Shown here: positions 26,840 to 34,994 of the stretch, piece after piece | Layout: each line of letters begins with the position of its first letter | Position numbering within the stretch: position 1 is the first letter of the stretch | The notes under the pieces: generated by a model | Database searches by the model: none | What the model was told of the DNA's origin: nothing | The model's input: only the letters and a program-made list of their open reading frames with translations | NCBI RefSeq assembly: GCF_900176205.1 | Contig: NZ_LT859959.1 | Location: forward strand, 4,423,001-4,487,000 | Reading direction: 5' to 3' | Source of the DNA: Bradyrhizobium sp. ORS 285 | GTDB taxonomy: Bacteria; Pseudomonadota; Alphaproteobacteria; Rhizobiales; Xanthobacteraceae | Length of the DNA: 64,000 bases | Made by a program: the position numbers and the translations under genes

Positions 26840-29199
26840 TCCCTGGTCTTGAGGGCGGCGACCAGATCGAGCCGGTCGACCCGCCGGCGGACGATGATGG
26901 CGCTGATCGCGGCGCTGGCCAAGACCACCGCGGTGGCGATCAGATAGGTCCGCGGCGCGATCACGCCGGGAATCTGAAAAGACTCGCTGGAATGCAACCG
27001 TGCGATCAGCGCGATGATGCCGCGCGACAGCAGCAGCCCGAGCGGAATTCCGACCGCGATCTCCAGCGCGAATTCGCCGAACAGGATGCCCGCGACCTCT
27101 GCCCGCGTGAAGCCGAGCACGCGCAGGCTGGCGAGTTCCCACGCCCGCTCCTGCAGGCTGATGCGGGCGCTGTTGTAGACCACGCCGACGGTGATGATCG
27201 CGGCGAAGCCGGTGAGAATGCCTGCGGTGACGAACACCAGGCCCGCGATCTTGTCCATGAAGGATGCGACGGCATAGGCCTTCATCGAGACGGATTCGAT
27301 CATCGGCAGGCTCTTGAACCGCGTACCGAGCGCGGCCAGCGCCGTGGGATCGACATGCAGGCTCGCGGCCGAGATCACCGTGCCTTCGCCGGTGAAGCGG
27401 TTGAGCGTGTCGATGTCCATGTAGGACGCCATCCCGATCGCCTCGTCGACGATGGCGCTGACCGGCACGTCGCGGCGGCGCCGCCGGCCCTCCATGGCTT
27501 CCACCGTGACGAGATCGCCGGCGCTCAGCGCCAGCCGCTCGGCAAGCCGTCGCGTCAGCGTGAGGCCGTCCGGCACCGCCACGATCGGACGACGCGCCGC
27601 ATCGTGCGGCCGACGCAACTCGTCGGTCGGTGCCAGCCCCACCACCGAGGTCAAATAGCTGCGATGGCCGGCGCGCAGCCGCACCGGCACGATGCGCTGC
27701 CCCTCGGCCAAGAGCACGCCCGGCTCGCGTGCGAGATCACGCAACACCGCGCGGTCCACCGGATGCGGAAAGGTGATGCTGGCGTTGCCGCGCTCGACCA
27801 GGTTGAACTGCAGCTCGATCATCTCGCCGATCGCATCGCGCCAGAAGATTCCGAGCACCATCATCGGCACGGCAAAGGCGATGCCGACGACCGTGAACAG
27901 TGAGCGGAACGGACGCCCCGCGACGTTGCGCAGCATCATCATCCGCCGCGCGCGCCGTGCCCCGCCGGGCATGATCAGTTCGATCCAGGACCGGCGAAAG
28001 CCGAGCGGCATTGCCGGCCGCATCGCCTCCGCCGGCGCGAGGCCAACGACGGCCCGTAGCGCGGTGATGACACCGAGCGACCCGGCGGCGGCGCTGATCG
28101 CGACGCCCGCCAGCATCGCCCACGGCGCAAGCCGGAACGGCAACTGCGGCAGGCGGAAGAAGCCATGATAGCTCGCAATCATCGCCTGCCCGAAGCCGAA
28201 GCCGCCGGCGATGCCGAGCAGAGAGCCGGTCAGCACGATCACCAGCATCAGCGCGAGATAATGCAGCGTCAGCGCCGAGGTCGGAAACCCCAGCGCCTTC
28301 AGCGCGGCGATCTGCTCACGCTGCGCGGCGACCAGCCGTCCGAGCGCGCTGTTGAGCAGGAAGGCGGCAACGCCGAAGAAGATGATGGGAATGGTGATCG
28401 ACATCACCTTCTGCTGGTTCAGCTCGTCCTCGAGAAAGCGGTTCGAGGGCTGGTCGCGCCGCGCGATCGCGCCGATCGAGCCATAAGGCTCGAGCAGCCG
28501 GTCGAGCTCCTCGATGACGGGCTGCGCATCGGCCCCCGGCGCGAGCGCGACCACCGCGTCGTTGAACGCCCCCTTCATGTCGAAGGCGGCCTCGGCCGCG
28601 CTACGGTCGACCCACAGGATGGCGTAGAGCCGATCGTCCGGGATCGGCAATCCCGGCCGCACCGCATAGACATATTCCGAGGACAGCGCGATGCCGGAGA
28701 CCCGGAACGCCTGCAGCCGGCCGTTGAGCAGCACGCGGATCTCGTCGCCGGGCTTGACGCCGTTCGCCTCCGCAAAGGCCTCGTTGACGGCGGCGCTGCG
28801 CGCATCGCCCGGCCCTGGCGCCGCGCCGCGGCGCAGATGCAGCCGGGCCAGCGGCTCGTCGCCGGCGCGGCTGAGCGAGACCAGGCGCGCCGACACCGGC
28901 TGCGACGCGGCGGGCGCATCGACGATGACCTCGCGCACGATGCGCGGCTCGACCGCCAAGATGCCGGCGATCGCGTTGAGCCGGGCGACCAGCGCCAGCG
29001 GCGCGCGCTTCAGGGTGACGAAGACCTGCGGAAACCGCGCCTCCGCATAGAACTGCTCGCAGCCTGCGCGCAGCGATTGATAGGTCGAGACCGAACCGAC
29101 GAACACGGCGACGCCCGCGGCGACCAGCAGCGCGATGGTGATCACCTGCCCGCGCATGGCGCCGATGTCGCGCCAGAGCTTGCGGTTGAGCAGGCTCAC
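26836..29199 (-). CDS. FtsX-like ABC transporter permease
   Basis: A 787-aa permease with the double-FtsX layout: helix 1, a large periplasmic domain (about 45-260), three helices, a second periplasmic domain and three more helices (final ones IALIARLHS to AISAIIVRR). It belongs to the MacB/LolC/DevC superfamily of mechanotransmitting permeases. The start is taken as GTG at 29199, which overlaps the ATPase stop (GTGA) by four bases; a GTG one codon earlier is also possible. With its ATPase and adaptor it should export a lipid, peptide or drug from the periplasm or membrane. Confidence 0.87.
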   Translation of the reverse strand: MSLLNRKLWRDIGAMRGQVITIALLVAAGVAVFVGSVSTYQSLRAGCEQFYAEARFPQVFVTLKRAPLALVARLNAIAGILAVEPRIVREVIVDAPAASQPVSARLVSLSRAGDEPLARLHLRRGAAPGPGDARSAAVNEAFAEANGVKPGDEIRVLLNGRLQAFRVSGIALSSEYVYAVRPGLPIPDDRLYAILWVDRSAAEAAFDMKGAFNDAVVALAPGADAQPVIEELDRLLEPYGSIGAIARRDQPSNRFLEDELNQQKVMSITIPIIFFGVAAFLLNSALGRLVAAQREQIAALKALGFPTSALTLHYLALMLVIVLTGSLLGIAGGFGFGQAMIASYHGFFRLPQLPFRLAPWAMLAGVAISAAAGSLGVITALRAVVGLAPAEAMRPAMPLGFRRSWIELIMPGGARRARRMMMLRNVAGRPFRSLFTVVGIAFAVPMMVLGIFWRDAIGEMIELQFNLVERGNASITFPHPVDRAVLRDLAREPGVLLAEGQRIVPVRLRAGHRSYLTSVVGLAPTDELRRPHDAARRPIVAVPDGLTLTRRLAERLALSAGDLVTVEAMEGRRRRRDVPVSAIVDEAIGMASYMDIDTLNRFTGEGTVISAASLHVDPTALAALGTRFKSLPMIESVSMKAYAVASFMDKIAGLVFVTAGILTGFAAIITVGVVYNSARISLQERAWELASLRVLGFTRAEVAGILFGEFALEIAVGIPLGLLLSRGIIALIARLHSSESFQIPGVIAPRTYLIATAVVLASAAISAIIVRRRVDRLDLVAALKTRE

Positions 29200-30020
29200 C
29201 ACGTCACCTCCTCGGCCGAGAGCCGCCGCGGGTTGCGCGTCTCGCCGACGATGCGGCCGCCGCCGAGCCGCAGCACGCGATCGGCCATGCCGGCGATCGC
29301 CGCATTGTGGGTGATGACGATGGTCGTGGTGCCGAGCCGCTCGTTGGCGCGCGCGATCGCTGCCAGCACCACCTTGCCGGTGTCGTAGTCGAGCGCGCCG
29401 GTCGGCTCGTCGCATAGCAGCACATCGGGCGCCTTGACGATGGCGCGGGCCACCGCCACGCGCTGCTGCTCGCCGCCTGACAGTTGCGACGGAAAATGAT
29501 CGATCCGCTTCTCGAGGCCGACGAGCTTCAGCACCTCCAACGGATCGAGCGGCCGGTCGGCGATCTCCGTCACGAGTTGGACGTTCTCGAGCACGGTCAG
29601 GCTCGGAATCAGATTGTAGAACTGGAACACGAAGCCGACATGCTCGCGCCGGTAGCGCGTCAGCGCGGCATCGTCGGCCCCGACGAGCTGATGATCGCGC
29701 CATTGCGCGTCGCCCGACGTCGGACTGTCCAGCCCGCCGAGGATGTTCAGCAAGGTCGACTTGCCCGAGCCGGAGGGTCCGAGCAGCACCACGAACTCGC
29801 CCTCGTAGATGTCGAGATCGACGTCACGCAACGCATGCACCTCGACATCGCCCATGCGGTAGGTCTTGGAGAGCTTGCGGGCGCGGAACACGGGCGCGGC
29901 GCCCGGTGGCTCCGGAGGCGCGGCAGCATTCGGGTCGTCGATGGTGGTCGGACTCGTCAAGCTGTGCTTCCGTGGCGGCACGCGTCCCGCGTCCCATGCC
30001 CGCCAACCATCGGTCAGCAA
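29196..30020 (-). CDS. ABC transporter ATPase, MacB/LolD type
   Basis: A 274-aa ATPase with Walker [16 protein letters not shown]-loop [13 protein letters not shown], signature [15 protein letters not shown], Walker [13 protein letters not shown] and the switch His in VITHN. The FYNLIP and PTGALD forms are typical of the MacB/LolD group that drives FtsX-type permeases. The first 40 residues are proline- and alanine-rich with a TTG start, so the true start may be later (GTG at [11 protein letters not shown]). First gene of the efflux operon. Confidence 0.88.
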   Translation of the reverse strand: MLTDGWRAWDAGRVPPRKHSLTSPTTIDDPNAAAPPEPPGAAPVFRARKLSKTYRMGDVEVHALRDVDLDIYEGEFVVLLGPSGSGKSTLLNILGGLDSPTSGDAQWRDHQLVGADDAALTRYRREHVGFVFQFYNLIPSLTVLENVQLVTEIADRPLDPLEVLKLVGLEKRIDHFPSQLSGGEQQRVAVARAIVKAPDVLLCDEPTGALDYDTGKVVLAAIARANERLGTTTIVITHNAAIAGMADRVLRLGGGRIVGETRNPRRLSAEEVTW

Positions 30021-30135
30021 CCGCCCGTGTCAGTTGATGCAGGTCAAGCGCGCGCAATCACTCGCGCCTTCATGTCCATTCGACGGCTGCGATCACGTCC
30101 ATCAGCACGCCGCCCGGCCACCGAGTGGCCCACGG

Positions 30136-30252
30136 AGCCTCTATCCGAAGATGCGGGAAGCCACCGGCCTTTGCCAGCCCATGCTGATGACCGTCTGATC
30201 GCCCGCGCCCGGCCCGGCATGCGCAGTCAAGGAGCTGGCGTCGCAGCGCTGA
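30136..30252 (+). pseudogene. Relic of a second ddlA 3' end
   Basis: A decayed copy of the last ~117 bases of ddlA, in the same orientation as the real gene 4.6 kb to the left. It reads LYPKMREATGL, then drifts out of frame, and ends in the same stop block as ddlA. It has CCGAAGATG where the real gene has CCGAAATG, so it keeps the base the real gene lacks. No similarity is visible upstream of 30136. It either marks an old tandem duplication or a flank left by insertion of the efflux operon. Confidence 0.75.
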
Positions 30253-30317
30253 ACGCCTATATCCGGCCAGCGACATCGTTGCCCCAAGTTCAGGGATTGG
30301 CCTGAGTAATCTCGATC

Positions 30318-30968
30318 ATGGCAAGGACACCAGTGAGCAGACACCGCCCCTCCATCTCTCGGACGTTGCTGATCGCGCTCTGTCTGATTGCGGCGATCGC
30401 CGCGCCCGCACGCAGCGAAGACGAAGCCTCCCCACATCAAGAAATACGAAAAAGCTGAGTTCGACGGCATCGACTTCCAGGGACAAAGCGAATTCGAAAT
30501 TCACGATCCGGAGCTCTTGCCGAAGCAGCTCGTGCGCGCGATCGAGCAGACCAATTGCCGATACAAGGAAGATCTCAAGACGCTGCCCGTCCGTTTCCTC
30601 GTCATCGAGAACAAACGATTCGTGCTCGTTCCCTGTTTCGGGATCGCGATCAGGCACGAAATCTTCGACCTTCAGAACAGCCGACGGCCGCGGTTGCTGC
30701 CGCTCGCAAAGATGGCCCCCGAACGCGGCTTTGTGGCAGCCGACAGTGCCGGCTTCGTCACCTGGAACAAGGACGACCAGGTGTTCGAGGCCACCGGGGG
30801 AAACGACACGTGTGTACGGGAGCGGTCAGGCACATCTACAAGATCGCGCCTTATGGAACAGAGCTGTCGCTGATCCGGGTCGACTTCCGGCTGGACAATT
30901 GCACAGCGGGTGCATGGAAGACGTTATGGACCGCGCCGCCCTGGCCTACACGCGAGCAACTTCAGTGA
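30318..30968 (+). pseudogene. Exported protein gene broken by two compensating frameshifts
   Basis: An ATG at 30318 opens a good signal peptide (SRTLLIALCLIAAIAAPARS) that stops after 47 residues in the original frame. The coding pattern continues in the next frame from about 30430 (HIKKYEKAEFDGIDFQG and on through VRFLVIENKRFVLVPCFG), then returns to the first frame near 30810 (VRHIYKIAPYG to TREQLQ, stop at 30968). The first shift is at a CCCC run (30430-30433). The restored product would be about 217 aa. The family is not recognised. Either the gene is decaying or the assembly has two indel errors here. Confidence 0.65.
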
Positions 30969-31106
30969 TAGTGCCCTCGGCCTAACACCGATCGAGCGAG
31001 TTCGGGGGCGAAACACAACAGCGTCATGCCGATTCACGTCCGATCCGACATACGCCCGCCATACGCCGCGGCTACCAATCGACGCACAGCGTTGACGAGG
31101 AGCACC

Positions 31107-31322
31107 ATGGCCGACAACGACCTCGAAATCTTCCTGACCGCGCGCAATGTGCTGGTCGAACTGCGCCTGAATTTGGCCAAGGCCGTTTCGGCCGGCTACA
31201 AGAAGGGCGAAACGGAAACTGCGGTCAAGAGCCTCATCGAGGTCCAGCAGGCCATCGACGTGATCGACCACGCGAGCGAGGAGCTGGAGGAGCTCGACGA
31301 AGCCGAGCACGACGAGGACTGA
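31107..31322 (+). CDS. Small acidic helical protein
   Basis: A 71-aa protein, MADNDLEIFLTARN onward, ending in a very acidic tail (ELEELDEAEHDED). It is predicted almost entirely helical with heptad-like spacing. The ATG has GAGGAG at ideal distance, and no other start in the frame fits as well. It seems monocistronic. No family recognised. Confidence 0.65.
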   Translation: MADNDLEIFLTARNVLVELRLNLAKAVSAGYKKGETETAVKSLIEVQQAIDVIDHASEELEELDEAEHDED

Positions 31323-31800
31323 GGCGCCGGGTGCGGTCAGGCCGTGCACCGGGTCGCAGGTCGGCATGGCGCCGCGCCCACCGTCTCAGGGCAGAATGCG
31401 CGGCCTGATGGGCTTTTGCCCACCTCTCACGAGCGGTGTCATGAGCCAACGACGCCGCCAGATGCAGCGCCCTCTCCCCCTTGTGGGAGAGGGCATGTAC
31501 GGCCGATCCGCATGCGCGGTTGGGTGAGGGGTATGTCTCCGCGAATGACATTTGTGGAGACATACCCCTCACCCAAGTGAATTTGCCGCGCCACCTACAT
31601 GCCCTCTCCCACAAGGGGAGAGGGCACAGTTACAGCCACCGCGCTCCTGTTCGCAATGGCAGCACTGCCGGGACGAGCGCTACCAAGTGGCGCAGCGAGG
31701 CCAGACGACCGCGTAGCTCGCAAACGGCTGAAGGCTTTGCTCTCAATATCAGGATGGCATGGAACGACGGACCACTGCTCACGTTCCCAGCGCAAATCGA
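31323..31800. other. Intergenic region with a large palindrome
   Basis: A 478-base region. The middle is filled by the large inverted repeat described at 31469-31625. Short frames across the flanks have arginine-rich, repeat-derived products and no ribosome sites, so I see no gene. The two neighbours (the small acidic protein gene on plus, a membrane protein gene on minus) converge here. Confidence 0.6.
31469..31625. repeat. Large nested palindrome, family B, copy 1
   Basis: Outer arms of about 30 bases (31469-31499 and 31596-31625, built on GCCCTCTCCC and GGGAGAGGGC) enclose perfect 19-base inner arms at 31522-31540 and 31556-31574 (GGGTGAGGGGTATGTCTCC and its complement). Each outer arm also folds on itself. 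Related CCTCTCCCC-type elements occur at 51237-51322 and 58782-58990. It lies between convergent genes and could act as a bidirectional transcription barrier. Confidence 0.85.
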
Positions 31801-32073
31801 CTACACCAAGGTTGCGATCTCATAGATCAGCACAGCGGCCCCGAGGCAGCGCCGCCAGGGATTGACGCCGCGCACGAGCTCGTCGACGGCCCAGACGACG
31901 AGACTGGCCTTGACCAGGCAATCCAGCTTGTCGCCGGTCGGGCCCTGCGGATGCCAGACCCATCCTATGAGGCTACCCAGCAGCGCGATCCATAGCGCCG
32001 GGTTCGGCATCTGCGCGATGGTGATCTCGCCGGTTTCACGATTGCGGAAGAACCAGTCGATGAGGCGCGACAT
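31801..32073 (-). CDS. Small membrane protein, downstream of a DCC oxidoreductase
   Basis: A 90-aa protein beginning MSRLIDWFFRNRETGEITIA with two or three hydrophobic segments (ALWIALLGSLIGWVW, KASLVVWAVDEL, LGAAVLIYEIATLV). The start ATG at 32073 is 20 bases after the stop of the DCC-family gene, so they form a likely two-gene unit. The motif QMPNPALWI with a GWVWHP turn is distinctive but I cannot name the family. Confidence 0.7.
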   Translation of the reverse strand: MSRLIDWFFRNRETGEITIAQMPNPALWIALLGSLIGWVWHPQGPTGDKLDCLVKASLVVWAVDELVRGVNPWRRCLGAAVLIYEIATLV

Positions 32074-32093
32074 CGCACCGCCAGCCTGCCCGG

Positions 32094-32498
32094 TCACGCT
32101 CCGCGTCCCTCCTGCTTCCCACGCTGCAGGATGCGCCCCAGGCTGCGGGAGATCAACGGTCGCACTGGAAGGAACAGTCTGTAGCCCAGCTCCAGGACCA
32201 CCAGCGCCCCCGGCAGCGACGCCACGCGCGCCGCCCCGCGCCACCGCGGCAGACGGCGCCAGACCTCGACGAACGCCGCGGCGCCAGACAGCAACCGCCC
32301 GTCGGCTGCGCGCACGTGAAATCGCGCCATCGCCTGCCCTTGGGTGAGGCCCTCCGGAGTCGCGGCGCCGGCCTTGGAGATGTCGACGAAGCACAGCGCG
32401 CCCGCCTGATCCGTGCGGCTGTAATAGCCGATCTCCGCCCGGCACAGCGGACAGGAGCCGTCGAAGTAGACGGTCGATTGTGCAGGCTCTTGCGCCAT
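32094..32498 (-). CDS. Thiol-disulfide oxidoreductase-like DCC family protein (DUF393)
   Basis: A 134-aa protein with the family-defining YFDGSCPLCRAEI near the N-terminus, where the CPLC pair could be redox-active. The C-terminal half is hydrophobic and basic (PGALVVLELGYRLFLPVRPLI). The ATG at 32498 has TTGGAG upstream and is preferred to 32510. It is followed by a small membrane protein gene. The physiological partner is unknown. Confidence 0.82.
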   Translation of the reverse strand: MAQEPAQSTVYFDGSCPLCRAEIGYYSRTDQAGALCFVDISKAGAATPEGLTQGQAMARFHVRAADGRLLSGAAAFVEVWRRLPRWRGAARVASLPGALVVLELGYRLFLPVRPLISRSLGRILQRGKQEGRGA

Positions 32499-32869
32499 GC
32501 GGATCTCCAAGACACCGACTGCGGTGCCGGAGTATAAACGCCCAGGCGAGCGATTTGGGTCTGTGGCCCGCTGAATTTCAGCGGAAGGACGCCGACAGAC
32601 TCAGCTATTGCAGTTGAAGAATGCGCCATCGCTGAAAACGATTGCCGATTTGTTACTCCGTCATGCCCGGGCTTGTCCCGCCTGCACGGCCGAAGCCGCT
32701 TCGGCGCGGCGAAGGCCCGGGCATCCACGTCCATCGGAGTGCGCCTGACGACGTGGATGGCCGGGACAAGCCCGGCCATGACGACGTGGAAACAGTCCAG
32801 CCCGACCGATAGAGCGCCGCACGCGACAGGGCCGCGGTCACAATCCGACCTGTCACCGCAGCACCCCAC
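32499..32869. other. Intergenic region with palindrome, family C
   Basis: A 371-base region between a GFA-family gene and the DCC gene, both on the minus strand. Its centre is the inverted repeat at 32659-32783. Nothing coding was seen. The stretch close to 32499 should carry the DCC gene promoter. Confidence 0.55.
32659..32783. repeat. Dispersed palindrome, family C
   Basis: Arms of 22 bases at 32659-32680 and 32762-32783 (CGTCATGCCCGGGCTTGTCC type) match at 21 positions. Inside, CATCCACGTC (32722-32731) pairs with GACGTGGATG (32750-32759), and a small hairpin GCCGAAG-CCG-CTTCGGC lies at about 32689-32705. The CCGGGCTTGTCCCGGCC type of palindrome is common between genes in related genomes, as I recall. 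Only one copy is in this window. Confidence 0.82.
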
Positions 32870-33283
32870 TCACCGCGGCGGCATCTTCTCGAATGTCGGC
32901 AGCGCCGGATCGAGGTGATCCCAGGCATATCCGGCCGCGGTCCAGGACACCAGTTGCGGTCGGTAGCGGCTGGGATCGTCGAGGCTTGCAGGGGTGACGA
33001 TGAACACGTCCGGCATCGCCGGAAACGTCATGTGCATCGACGAGCCGCAGGTCGGACAGAAGGCGCGCCGCTTCACTGTGCCGCCGTCGCCGGTCGTCTC
33101 CCAGTGCGACACCTCGCCGTCGACCTTCACCTCGGCTGCGACGAAGATGAGGTGCGACTGATGTCCGGTACCGCTGTCGCGCTGGCACTGCCGGCACTGG
33201 CAGTCCAGCATCACCGCGGGCTCACCCTTGATCTCGTAGCGCACCGCGCCGCAGGCGCAGCCGCCGGCATAGACATTGGTCAT
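32870..33283 (-). CDS. GFA family (glutathione-dependent formaldehyde-activating-type) zinc protein
   Basis: A 137-aa protein with the Mss4-like zinc ligands of the family: CACGAVRY, CQCRQCQRDSG and AFCPTCGSSMH. Most members are not true formaldehyde enzymes, so only the fold is claimed. It is the third gene of an arsR - SRPBCC - GFA unit, beginning 18 bases after the SRPBCC stop. It may act on a thiol adduct of the compound sensed by the regulator. Confidence 0.83.
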   Translation of the reverse strand: MTNVYAGGCACGAVRYEIKGEPAVMLDCQCRQCQRDSGTGHQSHLIFVAAEVKVDGEVSHWETTGDGGTVKRRAFCPTCGSSMHMTFPAMPDVFIVTPASLDDPSRYRPQLVSWTAAGYAWDHLDPALPTFEKMPPR

Positions 33284-33301
33284 GATGGTTCTCCGTGTGC
33301 G

Positions 33302-33781
33302 TCAATGCGGCCGCTGCAGCGATGTCTCGTCGGTGACGAGCTGATCGAGCTTCTTGACCACCGTCTTCCAGCCCTCGCCCATCTTGCGATACGCGGTCTC
33401 GTTGGCCGGCAGCACGAAGCCGGAATGGACGAGGCGCAGGCGCGTGCCGTCGTCCGCTCTCGCTAGGCTAAAAGTGACCACGGTCTCCAACGGCGCGCCG
33501 TAGCCGACATTGCCGGCATGGCCGCCCTTCCACGCATAGGACAACCGCTCGTTCGGCACGACCTCACGCACCTCGCAATGAATGGTGCCGTCCCATTCGC
33601 CGGCCGGCGTGGTCTGGAAGGTGAAGCGCGTCCCCACCACGGCCGCGAACCCCGTGGGCGCCATCAGCCAGCGGCCGATCAGTTCACCATTGGTCAGCAC
33701 CTTCCAGACCACCTCAGGCGCATGCGGAAAGACCTCCTCCACCACGATGGCGTGCGTGTCCGGCTTCACGTCTTGATTCAT
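33302..33781 (-). CDS. SRPBCC (AHSA1-like) domain protein
   Basis: A 159-aa START-fold protein with the AHSA1-type layout: VEEVFPHAPEVVWKVLTNGELIGRWL, ERLSYAWKGG, and C-terminal helix WKTVVKKLDQLV. Its ATG overlaps the stop of the ArsR gene by four bases. Paralogous to the SRPBCC protein at 21.4 kb in fold and context, though the sequences differ clearly. It may bind a hydrophobic ligand. Confidence 0.83.
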   Translation of the reverse strand: MNQDVKPDTHAIVVEEVFPHAPEVVWKVLTNGELIGRWLMAPTGFAAVVGTRFTFQTTPAGEWDGTIHCEVREVVPNERLSYAWKGGHAGNVGYGAPLETVVTFSLARADDGTRLRLVHSGFVLPANETAYRKMGEGWKTVVKKLDQLVTDETSLQRPH

Positions 33782-34107
33782 GGATCGATGTCCTTCAGCA
33801 GTTTCCTCAGATCGGCGAAGCGGTCGCGCCAGAAGGCGCCGTAATGGCTCATCCAGTCGGCCAGCGGCTCCAGGCCGCGTGGCTCGGCGCGGTAGTAGAC
33901 CTTGCGCCCCTCGGGGCGCTCGCAGACCAGGCCCGCCTGCTTCAAGGCTTTCAGATGCTGCGAGATCGCGCCCTGTGTGACGCTGCTGCCGCGGGTCAGT
34001 TCGACCACGGTGATCTCGTCGGATTGGACGATGCGCTCGAACACGGCCCGCCGCGTGGGGTCGGCCAAGGCGCGCATGACGGTGGTGATGGGTTCAGTCT
34101 GGAGCAT
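33778..34107 (-). CDS. ArsR family transcriptional regulator
   Basis: A 109-aa winged-helix repressor: ALADPTRRAVFERI, recognition helix VTQGAISQHLKALKQAGLV, wing PEGRKVYYRAEP. It lacks metal-binding cysteines. It heads the arsR - SRPBCC - GFA operon. The promoter and two operator dyads lie immediately upstream (34114-34149). The predicted transcription start coincides with the A of the ATG at 34107, and there is no ribosome site, so the mRNA may be leaderless. Confidence 0.87.
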   Translation of the reverse strand: MLQTEPITTVMRALADPTRRAVFERIVQSDEITVVELTRGSSVTQGAISQHLKALKQAGLVCERPEGRKVYYRAEPRGLEPLADWMSHYGAFWRDRFADLRKLLKDIDP

Positions 34108-34113
34108 GCAGAA

Positions 34114-34149
34114 AGAATAGCAATCGCTAATGAATTAGTCAACGCTAAT
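34114..34149 (-). promoter_or_regulatory. Promoter and twin operator of the arsR-SRPBCC-GFA operon
   Basis: Read on the minus strand, -35 TTGACT (34142-34137) and -10 TATTCT (34119-34114) are separated by exactly 17 bases. The predicted start is seven bases further, at the A of the arsR ATG. Two 16-base dyads overlay the promoter: ATTAG-N6-CTAAT (34134-34149) covers the -35 and AATAG-N6-CTAAT (34116-34131) covers the -10. The layout strongly suggests ArsR autorepression and has the same 5-6-5 geometry as the operator at 20993-21034. Confidence 0.8.
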
Positions 34150-34249
34150 GTTTACTACTCTCCGCAACCGCATCGCGATCGCGTAGCTCCGCGCCACCCA
34201 CCCGAAAATCCGAATCTTTTTTCTTCCGTTTTTCAGAAGACAGTGCTAT

Positions 34250-34650
34250 GGTGTCGCATCCCGTCTCACTTGAGGGGCGTTTCGCGATCGTCACGAGCGT
34301 GGAGTGCGGGATGCGGTGGGCGTGTCGGGTTGCAGCGTGAGCGATCATGCCGACGAACGATCCGATGCGCACGGCGAAATCGTGTGGTCCTGGTCTCCCG
34401 GTGCCGAGACCAAGTCTGCGTCGCAAAGTCTGGACGAGCGCGCAAGGCGACGGGGTCAAAAGCCGGTCCCCGGGGAGAGCACGTATAAGCCGTAGCGCCA
34501 TCGCGCGGGGAAGGCCGGATGATCCGGCCCGTACCTGTGGTGACTGCCGCCTGCTTTTTTGTTGCAGGCGGGCCATGGGTGCGACCGGCACCCGGCCTTC
34601 CCCGCGCCCTCATTTCGAGAGGGCGATGAGATGAGCAACACTCGGACGCG
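34250..34650. repeat. Structured intergenic element, suspected multicopy in Bradyrhizobium
   Basis: Perfect 16-base arms GCGCGGGGAAGGCCGG (34503-34518) and its complement (34592-34607) enclose a small CCGGAT-type hairpin and a strong inner hairpin with an 8-base stem (34547-34554 with 34564-34571) and a T-rich loop. The sequence upstream to about 34250 looks like part of the same element. Antisense translations (KKAGGSHHRYGPDH) resemble spurious proteins I recall from many Bradyrhizobium genomes, so a repeated non-coding element or small RNA is likely. Boundaries are approximate. Confidence 0.6.
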
Positions 34651-34689
34651 ACAGCGGGTGCGAGGATGAGATGCCGTGGCTACACACTC

Positions 34690-34852
34690 CGTCGTCGTCC
34701 CGGGCAAGCTGCGACGACGCGACAGCGGCGGCGCGGCGCCGACCCGGGACCCATAATCCGGGGCGGTTGTATGAGGCACGCTGGAGCTGCCAGCCTTGCG
34801 CAACAAATTCCGCCGGTGGTTATGGATCCCGGCGTTCGCCGGGATGACACCG
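34690..34852. repeat. Dispersed inverted repeat, family D, copy 1
   Basis: The left end (GTCGTCCCGGGCAAG... to GACCCGGGACCCATAATCC) and the right end (GGTTATGGATCCCGGCGTTC to GGGATGAC) are inverted versions of one module: a GTC(G/A)TCCC hairpin followed by GGGACCCATAA. Copies with the same ends are at 48141-48294 and 59881-60003. These ends translate as the familiar false peptide PANAGIHNH. Confidence 0.75.
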
Positions 34853-34994
34853 ATTGTTGGGGGGCTGCGGGGGCAAACCCATGCATGTTTGAACCTTCGC
34901 CTCCGCCACTGGAACACACCGAGACGCCCTACTCCCGCCAAACCCTGCAGAAAAACCGACTGAACCGCCCTCTCCGATCCGGTACACTCGCGAC

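Larger units (their letters stand above)
34150..34994. other. Long intergenic region filled by structured repeats
   Basis: An 845-base region between divergent units (arsR on minus, murI on plus). It holds the structured element at 34250-34650 and a family D inverted repeat at 34690-34852. Open frames across it on both strands have repeat-derived, arginine/proline-rich products without ribosome sites and are not called as genes. The last 100 bases before 34995 should include the murI promoter. Confidence 0.6.

Noticed and set aside
25600..30260. An integrative mobile element between the two ddlA ends
   Set aside because: The direct repeats are suggestive, but there is no integrase, transposase, or excision gene in the segment, so it is reported only as a footprint.
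31440..31640. CRISPR-like or tandem repeats
   Set aside because: The repeats are dispersed inverted elements without regular spacers and with no cas genes in the window.
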